From Solirubrobacteraceae bacterium (lineage in GTDB: Bacteria; Actinomycetota; Thermoleophilia; Solirubrobacterales; Solirubrobacteraceae): DNA of 12,656 nucleotides. Under the pieces are notes generated by a model. That model was given only the letters and a program-made list of their open reading frames with translations. It did no database searches and was not told the origin of the DNA. Each line of letters starts with the position of its first letter. Position 1 is the stretch's first letter. The position numbers and the translations under genes were made by a program. The stretch lies in the NCBI GenBank assembly GCA_025935735.1, contig JAICUS010000118.1:1-12656 (forward strand). Direction: 5' to 3'. Positions 5,835 through 11,564 of the stretch are shown piece by piece.

Positions 5835-6316
5835 GGCGACGCGGTCGCTCCGCCCGTGCCGGGCGTCTCGGTGGCGGTGGCGGTCGCCGTGGCGGTGGCC
5901 GTCGCGGTCGCGGTCGGCGTGGCCGTCTCGGTCGGCGTCGGGGTCTCGGTGGGCGTCTTGGTCGGCGTGGCGGTCTGCGTCGCCGTCTGGGTGGGCGTCT
6001 CGGTCGCGGTCGGCGTCGGCGTCGGCGTCTTCGCCGCGCGGCAGTCGTCGGTCAGCCGGCTCTGGATGTGGTCGATCCAGTCCTGCAGGTTGGCCGCGAG
6101 CCGCCCGTCGACCTGCGCGGGCAGCTCCTTGATCTCCCGCTCGGCGTTGCGGATCTCGTCGCGCGCCGTGCTGCGGTCGTCCTGGTCGCACGCGGCCTGG
6201 ATGCGGTCCGCGGTGGCCTTGAGCGCGTCGGCGTTGCTCTGCGGGATCAGCGCCTTGTTCGTCTTCCCGCAGCCCGCCAAGCAGACGAGTACGAGGAGGA
6301 GCGGGATCCGTCGCAT
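5831..6316 (-). CDS. Putative lipoprotein with Thr/Pro-rich C-terminal tail
   Basis: A 161-residue protein of no recognised family. It starts M-R-R-I-P-L-L-L-V-L-V-C and reaches a lipobox L-A-G-C (13-16), so signal peptidase II cleavage before Cys16 and anchoring outside the cytoplasmic membrane are expected. Residues 27-93 look helical and charged, with two cysteines (Cys43, Cys92) that could form a disulfide. Residues 97-161 are almost only Thr alternating with Pro or Ala, with occasional Glu, Gln or Lys, like wall-spanning linkers. ATG 6316 is the simplest start; a GTG at 6340 overlapping the previous stop is in frame and would add 8 residues. The stop codon overlaps the kinase start (ATGA). 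Position suggests a partner of that kinase, by inference only. Confidence 0.85.
   Translation of the reverse strand: MRRIPLLLVLVCLAGCGKTNKALIPQSNADALKATADRIQAACDQDDRSTARDEIRNAEREIKELPAQVDGRLAANLQDWIDHIQSRLTDDCRAAKTPTPTPTATETPTQTATQTATPTKTPTETPTPTETATPTATATATATATATATETPGTGGATASP
5861..6028. repeat. Imperfect hexanucleotide tandem repeat coding the Thr-Pro/Thr-Ala tail
   Basis: On the minus strand the DNA alternates Thr codons (ACC, ACG) with Pro, Ala and some Glu/Gln/Lys codons, giving a 6-nt period over about 168 bp. On the plus strand this appears as runs of GGTGGC, GGTCGC and GGCGTC units. The 5861-5920 end is the most uniform (Thr-Ala dipeptides), so slippage-driven length change is most likely there. 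Confidence 0.85.
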
Positions 6317-6326
6317 CGGGTTCCCG

Positions 6327-6332
6327 AGGCTA
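6327..6332 (-). promoter_or_regulatory. -10-like TAGCCT upstream of the lipoprotein gene
   Basis: Minus-strand TAGCCT (6332-6327) lies 10 nt before the ATG at 6316, the same hexamer and spacing seen before tgt. There is no good -35. It may be an internal promoter letting the lipoprotein and kinase be transcribed without the phosphoesterase. Confidence 0.3.
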
Positions 6333-6336
6333 GCGA

Positions 6337-7068
6337 TCACTGTCCGTACTGGAGACGCTCGGCCAGGGACTCGGGCAGCCGGGCGGCGCGGATCGCCGCC
6401 TGCGCGCCCGCGATGTCGTACTCCGCCCGGCGGTAGACGGCGGTCTTGGCGGCGGTGTCGAGCTCCAGCCAGGCGGCGCGCGGGTCGCCGTCGCGCGGCT
6501 GGCCGGTCGAGCCCGGGTTGACGAGCCACTCCCCGGTCGCCAGGTCGAGCTCGGTGCCCTCGCGGCGGGTGGTGCCGGACGCGGGCTCGCCCTCCGGGCG
6601 GTGGAAGGACAGCGCCACGTGCGAGTGGCCGATCAGCGAGACGCGGAACTCGGTGGCGTCGAAGCACAGCTCGGCGGTCAGGCCGGACAGCACGTACTCC
6701 CAGATCGGGTCGCGCGGCGAGGCGTGGAAGAGCCCGATCCCGGCGGCCGTGCCGCTCGGCTCCAGCCCGAGCAGGAACTCGCGCGTGTCCTCGGCGATCA
6801 CCTCCTGGGTCCAGCGCGCGGCCAGCGCCGCGCCGCGGGAGAACTCGTCGAGGTCGAGCTTGCCGATCACCGCGAGGTCGTGGTTACCCGCGAGGCAGAT
6901 CGCGCAACGCTCGCGGGCCAGCGCCACGCAGGCGTCCGGCTCGGCGCCGTAGCCGACCAGGTCGCCCAGGCACCACAGCTCCTCACAGCCGGCCGCCTCG
7001 GCGGCGGCGATGACGGCCTCGAAGGCCTGGCGATTGCCGTGGATGTCGGTGCAGATCGCGACCCGCAT
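6337..7068 (-). CDS. Metallophosphoesterase, YfcE/calcineurin-like superfamily
   Basis: A 243-residue enzyme with a complete dinuclear metal site set: D-I-H (8-10), G-D-L-V-G-Y-G (35-41), G-N-H-D (61-64), a later His in L-F-H-A-S (His115) and G-H-S-H (147-150). The segment V-N-P-G-S-T-G-Q-P-R-D is the usual ending of the fold in YfcE-like proteins. Known members hydrolyse phosphodiesters, nucleotides or phosphoproteins; the substrate here is not evident. No signal peptide is seen, so it is cytoplasmic. It is the first gene of a minus-strand run, followed after 20 nt by the lipoprotein and then the kinase, so it may be co-transcribed with a Ser/Thr kinase. The start at 7068 is only 17 bp from the divergent M48 start and lacks a Shine-Dalgarno. 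Confidence 0.92.
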   Translation of the reverse strand: MRVAICTDIHGNRQAFEAVIAAAEAAGCEELWCLGDLVGYGAEPDACVALARERCAICLAGNHDLAVIGKLDLDEFSRGAALAARWTQEVIAEDTREFLLGLEPSGTAAGIGLFHASPRDPIWEYVLSGLTAELCFDATEFRVSLIGHSHVALSFHRPEGEPASGTTRREGTELDLATGEWLVNPGSTGQPRDGDPRAAWLELDTAAKTAVYRRAEYDIAGAQAAIRAARLPESLAERLQYGQ

Positions 7069-7072
7069 GGCG

Positions 7073-7078
7073 TAGCGT
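7073..7078 (+). promoter_or_regulatory. -10 box for leaderless transcription of the M48 protease gene
   Basis: TAGCGT is followed by 7 nt and then the GTG start at 7086, which is the spacing expected if transcription begins at the first base of the codon. No Shine-Dalgarno exists. The whole gap between the two divergent start codons is 17 bp, so the -35 region must lie inside the phosphoesterase gene. Confidence 0.45.
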
Positions 7079-7085
7079 CTATTCG

Positions 7086-8288
7086 GTGCGCTCCAAGCTG
7101 CGCCTGCCCGCCGCCCTCGCCGCCACCTGGGCGGTGGCCGAGGCGGCCGTACTGCTCCTGCGGCCCCGGGAGCGCTTCACGTCTGAGCCGGTGGAGCCGC
7201 GAGACTACTTCAGCGCGGCCGAGCTGGAGCGGGCGCGGCGCTTCCGCCGCGGCCAGCTCGCGCTCCACGGCGTCCAGTCGGCGCTGGAGACGGCGCTGCT
7301 GGTGGCGGTCGCCGCCCGGGCGCCGCGCGCCGGCCGGCGGCCGGAGGCCACCGGCGCGGCCGTGGCCGGCGGCCTGACGGTGGCCACGCTGGCGGCCACG
7401 CTGCCGCTGCGGGCGGTCTCCCGGCAGCGGGCCAAGAACGTCGGGCTGGTCACGCAGTCGTGGGGCGGCTGGGCGGTCGACGTGGCCAAGGGGACGGCGA
7501 TCGGCGCGACGTTCAGCGCGGCCGCGGGGGCCGCGCTGGCGGCGGGCGTGCGGCGCTTCGGGCGCGGCTGGTGGGCGCCGGGCGCGGCGCTGAGCACCGC
7601 GGTCGGCGTCGTCTTCAGCACGCTCGGCCCGGTCGTGCTCGACCCGCTGTTCAACCGCTTCACGCCGCTCGCCGAGGGGCCGACCCGCGACGAGATCCTC
7701 GACCTGGCGCGCCGCGCCGGCGTGCGGGTGGGCGAGGTCTATGAGGTCGACGCGTCCCGGCGCACCACGGCGGCCAACGCCTACGTCGCCGGGCTGGGCG
7801 CCACCAAGCGGGTCGTGCTGTTCGACACGCTGCTGCGCGACTTCACGCCGGCCGAGATCCGGCTGGTGCTGGCGCACGAGCTGGCCCACGTCCGCCATCG
7901 CGACGTGGCGCGCGGGCTGGCGTTCCTCGCGCTGGTCGCCCCGGTGGCGGCGTACGCGACGGCCGAGCTGGGCGACCGGCTGACGCCCGCCGGCGCCACG
8001 CCGGTGCCGGCGGTCGGGCTGGCGATGGCGGCGCTCGGCCCGCCGATGTCGATCACGGGCTACCAGCTGTCGCGGGCCCTCGAGCGCCGGGCCGACGAGT
8101 TCGCGCTGCGGCTGACCGACGAGCCGGACGCGGCGATCGCGCTCGAGCGGCGGCTCACGGTCTCCAACGTCGCCGACCCGGCGCCGCCGCGCTGGCAGCG
8201 CGTCCTGCTGAGCACGCACCCGCCGACCGTCGAGCGGATCGGCCAGGCGCTGGCGTTCAGAAGTCGCCGGTCTCCGGCAGCCGCTTGA
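7086..8288 (+). CDS. M48-family membrane zinc metalloprotease, Ste24/CAAX-protease-like
   Basis: A 400-residue integral membrane peptidase. The zinc site is H-E-L-A-H (264-268), with the third ligand Glu333 in the S-R-x-x-E-x-x-A-D signature (329-337). The segment V-D-A-S-R-R-T-T-A-A-N-A-Y-V-A-G-L-G (222-238) before it is diagnostic of the Ste24-like branch rather than HtpX, and S-T-H-P-P follows near the end. Hydrophobic stretches suitable for membrane helices occur at about 60-78, 90-108, 135-154, 165-185, 278-296 and 306-325. Bacterial homologues are thought to act in membrane protein quality control; no prenylated substrate is implied. The GTG at 7086 is the first usable codon and fits a leaderless mRNA. 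The last 32 bp overlap the end of the convergent DUF3467 gene, which explains the basic, low-conservation tail. Confidence 0.92.
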   Translation: MRSKLRLPAALAATWAVAEAAVLLLRPRERFTSEPVEPRDYFSAAELERARRFRRGQLALHGVQSALETALLVAVAARAPRAGRRPEATGAAVAGGLTVATLAATLPLRAVSRQRAKNVGLVTQSWGGWAVDVAKGTAIGATFSAAAGAALAAGVRRFGRGWWAPGAALSTAVGVVFSTLGPVVLDPLFNRFTPLAEGPTRDEILDLARRAGVRVGEVYEVDASRRTTAANAYVAGLGATKRVVLFDTLLRDFTPAEIRLVLAHELAHVRHRDVARGLAFLALVAPVAAYATAELGDRLTPAGATPVPAVGLAMAALGPPMSITGYQLSRALERRADEFALRLTDEPDAAIALERRLTVSNVADPAPPRWQRVLLSTHPPTVERIGQALAFRSRRSPAAA

Positions 8289-8550
8289 TTCCCTCGCGGG
8301 TCCGCCAGCGCGACCAGTTCTCCTCCATCGCGTCGATCAGCTCGCGCATCGCCTGGGGGGCGAGCGACACCCGCGTGACCACCACGCCGGGCACCTCGTC
8401 GGCCTCGACCTCGTGGTCCACGCGCGAGAACGTCAGCGTGAACTCGTAATCGCTGTGCGACACCGTGGCGAAGTTGGCGTAAACCCCCGCCATCACCTCC
8501 GGGGTGGTGTGGAGGTTGAAGTGGCGCTCCCGCTCCTCGTCTGGAGCCAT
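8257..8550 (-). CDS. DUF3467-family protein
   Basis: A 97-residue protein from the ATG at 8550 (M-A-P-D-E-E-R-E-R-H). It shows the DUF3467 pattern: V-Y-A-N-F followed by S-H-S-D-Y-E-F-T-L-T-F, then V-V-V-T-R-V-S-L-A-P-Q-A-M-R-E-L, and L/M-x-E-N in the final helix. The biochemical role of this family is unknown. It is small and soluble, with no signal peptide or membrane helix. An in-frame ATG at 8562 would add M-L-G-G, but that codon lies inside the overlapping -10 region for rlmH, so I prefer 8550. The 3' end overlaps the convergent M48 gene by 32 bp. Divergent from rlmH with a 20-bp gap, so the two may share control. Confidence 0.85.
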   Translation of the reverse strand: MAPDEERERHFNLHTTPEVMAGVYANFATVSHSDYEFTLTFSRVDHEVEADEVPGVVVTRVSLAPQAMRELIDAMEENWSRWRTREGIKRLPETGDF

Positions 8551-8556
8551 CCCGCC

Positions 8557-8563
8557 TAGCATC
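8557..8563. promoter_or_regulatory. Overlapping -10 elements for rlmH (+) and the DUF3467 gene (-)
   Basis: Plus-strand TAGCAT (8557-8562) is 8 nt before the rlmH GTG. On the minus strand GATGCT (8563-8558) is 7 nt before the DUF3467 ATG at 8550. The two candidate hexamers almost coincide, so only one polymerase could melt this DNA at a time. The plus-strand element is the better match. Confidence 0.4.
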
Positions 8564-8570
8564 CCACACC

Positions 8571-8978
8571 GTGCGCTACTCCGTGGTGGCGGTGGGGAAG
8601 GCGCGGGCTCCCTACGCCGACGACCTCGAGCACTACGCGAAGCTGCTGTCGCGCTACGCCCGCGTCGACGTGGTCGAGGTGGCCGACGACGCGGCCCTGC
8701 AGCGCCGCATCCCGGAGCGCGCCTACGTCTGCCTGCTCGACTCGCGCGGCCGCGCGTACGGCTCGGAGGCGTTCGCCGGTTGGCTGGAGGAGCGCCGCCA
8801 GGCCGGCCGGGACGTCTGCTTCGTCATCGGCGGCGCGTTCGGCACGTCGCTGCCGGGCGCCGACCACACGCTCTCCTTCGGACCCGCGACGCTGCCCCAC
8901 CTGCTCGCCCGCGTCGTCCTGCTCGAGCAGCTCTATCGCGCCCACAAGATCCTCGCGGGCGAGCCCTACCATCACTGA
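8571..8978 (+). CDS. rlmH: 23S rRNA (pseudouridine-1915-N3)-methyltransferase
   Basis: A 135-residue SPOUT-class methyltransferase that adds a methyl group from S-adenosylmethionine to pseudouridine 1915 in helix 69 of 23S rRNA on assembled ribosomes. It starts M-R-Y-S-V-V-A-V-G-K and has C-L-L-D-S-R-G, the SAM-binding knot segment F-V-I-G-G-A-F-G and the conserved C-terminus L-P-H-L-L-A-R-V-V-L-L-E-Q-L-Y-R-A-H-K-I-L-A-G-E-P-Y-H-H. It is about 20 residues shorter than the usual 155-159, with the loss between V-V-E-V and V-C-L-L-D. The knot reads G-G-A-F-G where relatives carry Asp, Glu or Asn at the fourth position. The GTG at 8571 fits a leaderless start. argS begins 2 nt after its stop, so they are likely one operon. 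Confidence 0.93.
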   Translation: MRYSVVAVGKARAPYADDLEHYAKLLSRYARVDVVEVADDAALQRRIPERAYVCLLDSRGRAYGSEAFAGWLEERRQAGRDVCFVIGGAFGTSLPGADHTLSFGPATLPHLLARVVLLEQLYRAHKILAGEPYHH

Positions 8979-8980
8979 CC

Positions 8981-10621
8981 GTGACCCCGCTCGACGACCT
9001 GCGCGCCACCGTGGAGGCCGCCGCCGCCGACCTGCGCGACGGCGCCGCGCCGCCGCGGGCGCGGGCGAGCTTCGAGCGGCCCAAGCAGGCCGGCTTCGGC
9101 GACTACTCGACCAACGCGGCGATGCTGCTGGCGCCGGCGCTGAAGGCGCCGCCGCGGGAGATCGCCGAGCGGCTCGGCCAGCGGGTGCGCGAGCGGCTGG
9201 GCGACGCCGTGGAGAAGGTGGAGGTGGCCGGGCCGGGGTTCCTCAACGTCTTCCTGGCCGACCGCTGGTACGTGGACTCCACCGGGGAGATGCTGGCCGC
9301 CGGCGAGGCGTGGGGCACGACGACGCCGGACGTGCGCGAGCGGGTCAACGTCGAGTACGTCTCGGCCAACCCGACGGGGCCGCTGACCGCGGCGTCCGGC
9401 CGCCACGCCGCGTTCGGCGACGCGCTGGCCCGGCTGCTGGCGCTGGCCGGCCACGAGGTCTCGCGCGAGTACTACTTCAACGACGCCGGCTCGCAGGTCG
9501 ACCGGCTCGGCGTCTCCGTGCGTGCGCGGGCCCGCCACGAGCCGGTCCCCGAGGACGGCTACCAGGGCGACTACGTGGCCGACCTCGCCGCGCAGATCCC
9601 GGACGCGGCCCAGGCCGACCCCGTCGAGCTCGGCCACCGCGCCGCCGGGCTGCTGATGGAGCGCATCCGGGAGACGCTGCAGGCCTATCGCGTCGAGTTC
9701 GACACGTGGTTCTCCGAGCGCGAGCTTCATCAATCCCACCCACCCGACCCGTCGGCGATCGCCCGCGGCTACGCGCGGCTGCGCGAGCAGGGGCACCTGT
9801 ACGAGTCCGAGGGCGCGCTCTGGCTGCGCACCACGACGTTCGGCGACGACAAGGACCGCGTGCTCCAGCGCTCGACCGGCGCGCCGACCTACTTCGCCGC
9901 CGACGTCGCCTACCAGGAGGACAAGTTCCGCCGCGGGTTCGACCGGCTGGTCTACGTGCTCGGCGCCGACCACCACGGCTACATCGCCCGCCTGAAGGCG
10001 ATCACCACCGCGCTCGGCGAGGACCCCGACAAGGTCGACATCCCGATCCTGCAGTTCGTGCACATCGTCGAGGGCGGCGGGCGCAAGGGCATGTCCAAGC
10101 GCCGCGGCGACTTCGTGACGCTCGACGAGCTGATCGGGTCGATCGGCGTGGACGCCACCCGCTGGTTCATGATCAGCCGCTCGCACGACTCGACGATCGA
10201 CCTCGACCTCGAGCTGGCGCGCCGGCAGGACCCGGAGAACCCCGTCTACTACGTCCAGTACGCGCACGCGCGGATCGCCTCGATCCTGCGCCGGGCGGGC
10301 GACGACGACGTCAACGCCGCGCTCGGTGCCGAGGTGCCGGCCGCGCTGGACCTGCACCCGTCCGAGCGCGAGCTGATCCGCCGGCTGCTGAGCTTCCCGG
10401 GCGAGATGCGCGACGCCGCCGAGCGCCGGGCGCCGCACCGCGTGGCCACCTACGCGCTCGAGCTCGGGCAGGCGTTCGCCGCGTTCTACCGCGACGCGCC
10501 GGTCCTGAAAGCCGAGGACGACGCGGTGCGGACGTTCCGGCTGCAGCTGTGCATCGTCTCCCAGCGCACCGTGGCCCGGTCGCTGGCGCTGCTGGGCGTC
10601 TCGGCGCCCGACTCCATGTAG
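8981..10621 (+). CDS. argS: Arginyl-tRNA synthetase with degenerate HIGH signature
   Basis: A 546-residue class I aminoacyl-tRNA synthetase charging tRNA-Arg. The N-terminal Add-1 domain (about 1-100) shows G-F-G-D-Y-S-T-N-A-A-M. The catalytic domain has V-E-Y-V-S-A-N-P-T-G-P-L followed by T-A-A-S (136-139) where the HIGH motif (usually H-V-G-H in ArgRS) should be, then E-Y-Y-F-N-D-A-G. Y-V-L-G-A-D-H-H-G-Y and the KMSK-equivalent M-S-K-R-R (371-375) are intact. The DALR anticodon-binding domain begins near Y-Y-V-Q-Y-A-H-A-R-I. Length, other motifs and clean reading frame argue for a working gene, and it is the only argS in view. GTG at 8981 lies 2 nt after the rlmH stop; translational coupling is likely. 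A TACCAT hexamer 8 nt upstream could also allow a separate short transcript. Confidence 0.95.
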   Translation: MTPLDDLRATVEAAAADLRDGAAPPRARASFERPKQAGFGDYSTNAAMLLAPALKAPPREIAERLGQRVRERLGDAVEKVEVAGPGFLNVFLADRWYVDSTGEMLAAGEAWGTTTPDVRERVNVEYVSANPTGPLTAASGRHAAFGDALARLLALAGHEVSREYYFNDAGSQVDRLGVSVRARARHEPVPEDGYQGDYVADLAAQIPDAAQADPVELGHRAAGLLMERIRETLQAYRVEFDTWFSERELHQSHPPDPSAIARGYARLREQGHLYESEGALWLRTTTFGDDKDRVLQRSTGAPTYFAADVAYQEDKFRRGFDRLVYVLGADHHGYIARLKAITTALGEDPDKVDIPILQFVHIVEGGGRKGMSKRRGDFVTLDELIGSIGVDATRWFMISRSHDSTIDLDLELARRQDPENPVYYVQYAHARIASILRRAGDDDVNAALGAEVPAALDLHPSERELIRRLLSFPGEMRDAAERRAPHRVATYALELGQAFAAFYRDAPVLKAEDDAVRTFRLQLCIVSQRTVARSLALLGVSAPDSM

Positions 10622-10634
10622 CGCCTCGTCGCGC

Positions 10635-10810
10635 CGGCGAACGGCTGCTGGGTAGGGAAGCGGTCGGCCCCGAGCAGTGGCGGCGGGGCATCGCGTGTCA
10701 GGTTTGTCGGCCTAGGCCCGACGAAGACGACACGCGACCGCCCGTTGGCGCGTTCGCGCTCATCGCGACCCCCCGCAGGGACCGTCGCCCTACCCAGCCG
10801 CAGTTCGCCG
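10635..10810. other. 176-nt inverted-repeat-bounded, highly structured element (candidate ncRNA or MITE)
   Basis: The 196-bp gap between the convergent argS and ccdA genes is filled by this element. Outer arms 10635-10657 and 10788-10810 pair at 21 of 23 positions, including an unbroken 11-bp block GCTGGGTAGGG/CCCTACCCAGC. Inside are GCGGTCG/CGACCGC (10660-10666 with 10735-10741), GCCCCG/CGGGGC (10667-10672 with 10684-10689), TCGCGTGTC/GACACGCGA (10691-10699 with 10729-10737), an inner stem 10703-10710 with 10718-10725, and small hairpins at 10748-10759 and 10765-10788. Together they can fold as a closing stem, a three-way junction and side hairpins. The T-G pairs favour plus-strand RNA slightly. 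No target duplication flanks the arms and no known RNA family was recognised. Confidence 0.5.
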
Positions 10811-10817
10811 CGCCCGC

Positions 10818-11564
10818 CTACACCGACTTGAAGAAGTTCAGCCCCAGGCCGTTCAGCGCGTTCTGGGCCTCGATGTTGAGCCGCTGCAGCTCGCCGGTGA
10901 ACAGCAGCACGCCCATGGCCACGAGCACGCAGCCGGAGATCGCGGTGACGATCAGATAGCGGTCGCGCAGCCAGCGGAAGGCGGTGGTGGCGCGACCGAA
11001 GGCGATGGCGGTCAGCAGGAACGGCACGGCCAGGCCCGCGGAGTAGAACGCCAGCAGCACGCCGCCCTTGCCCACGGTGTCCTGGGTGGAGGCGGCGGTG
11101 AGGATCGAGCCCAGCGTCGGGCCGACGCACGGGGTCCAGGCCACGGCGAACGCCGCGCCCGCCACCAGCGGGCCGCCGCTGCCGGCGCGGGAGATCAGCG
11201 CGTCCGGGCGCCATTCCTTGTTCAGGCGCGGGACGAACGGCGTGAGCAGGAAGAACACGCCGAGGGCGACGATGATCAGGCCGGCCACCTTGTCGAGCGT
11301 GCCGCGCGAGTCCTGCAGCGTCGAGCCGAGGCCGGTCGCGGTCATCCCGAGCGCGACGAACACGACCGTGAACGACAGGCAGAAGACGGTCGCCGGGAGC
11401 AGGACGCGGCTCAGCTGACGCTCGCCCGAGCGCATCTCGATCACCGAGACGCCGGAGACGGCGGACAGGTAGCCGGGGACGAGCGGCAGCACGCAGGGCG
11501 AGATGAACGACACGAAGCCGACCGCGAACGCGGCGATGACCGTGGTGTCGACGCCGCCGCTCAC
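10818..11564 (-). CDS. ccdA: Cytochrome c biogenesis membrane protein CcdA (DsbD transmembrane family)
   Basis: A 248-residue polytopic membrane protein that carries electrons from cytoplasmic thioredoxin to extracytoplasmic thiol carriers. The redox cysteines are in place: Cys24 in F-I-S-P-C-V-L-P-L-V-P-G-Y (first helix) and Cys146 in W-T-P-C-V-G-P-T-L-G (fourth helix), the pair that defines the family. About six helices are visible, at roughly 9-37, 54-80, 92-112, 132-155, 165-190 and 203-225. The GTG start at 11564 overlaps the ccmH stop as GTGA, so translation is probably coupled. The predicted partner is the TlpA/CcmG-like thioredoxin two genes upstream. A CcdA/TlpA/CcmH set keeps apocytochrome c cysteines reduced before haem attachment. 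The TAG stop is 8 bp beyond the structured element in the convergent gap. Confidence 0.94.
   Translation of the reverse strand: MSGGVDTTVIAAFAVGFVSFISPCVLPLVPGYLSAVSGVSVIEMRSGERQLSRVLLPATVFCLSFTVVFVALGMTATGLGSTLQDSRGTLDKVAGLIIVALGVFFLLTPFVPRLNKEWRPDALISRAGSGGPLVAGAAFAVAWTPCVGPTLGSILTAASTQDTVGKGGVLLAFYSAGLAVPFLLTAIAFGRATTAFRWLRDRYLIVTAISGCVLVAMGVLLFTGELQRLNIEAQNALNGLGLNFFKSV

Noticed and set aside
5861..6028. Possible CRISPR or minisatellite array
   Set aside because: The period is 6 nt with no spacers, and it is explained by the Thr-Pro/Thr-Ala coding tract of the lipoprotein.
3291..6521. A plus-strand open frame of 1076 codons
   Set aside because: It runs antisense to the oxidoreductase and kinase and out of frame through the AraC gene, with Arg/Ala/Gly-rich low-complexity translation and no domain. 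Its V-A-V-A and V-G-V runs are the reverse of the lipoprotein Thr/Pro repeat. Long spurious frames are expected at this GC content.
8972..10438. A minus-strand open frame of 488 codons opposite argS
   Set aside because: It lies fully opposite the argS gene, which has clear class I synthetase motifs; the antisense product has no family features.
10691..10737. SRP (4.5S) RNA domain IV
   Set aside because: GTGTCAGG resembles the start of the SRP signature, but the GGAA-type tetraloop and the AGCAGC side are missing; the hairpin is closed by CCTAGGC instead.
10647..10798. Transposon with intact terminal repeats
   Set aside because: The arms are clear, but no transposase frame fits between them and no flanking target duplication is visible, so only a MITE-like origin stays possible.
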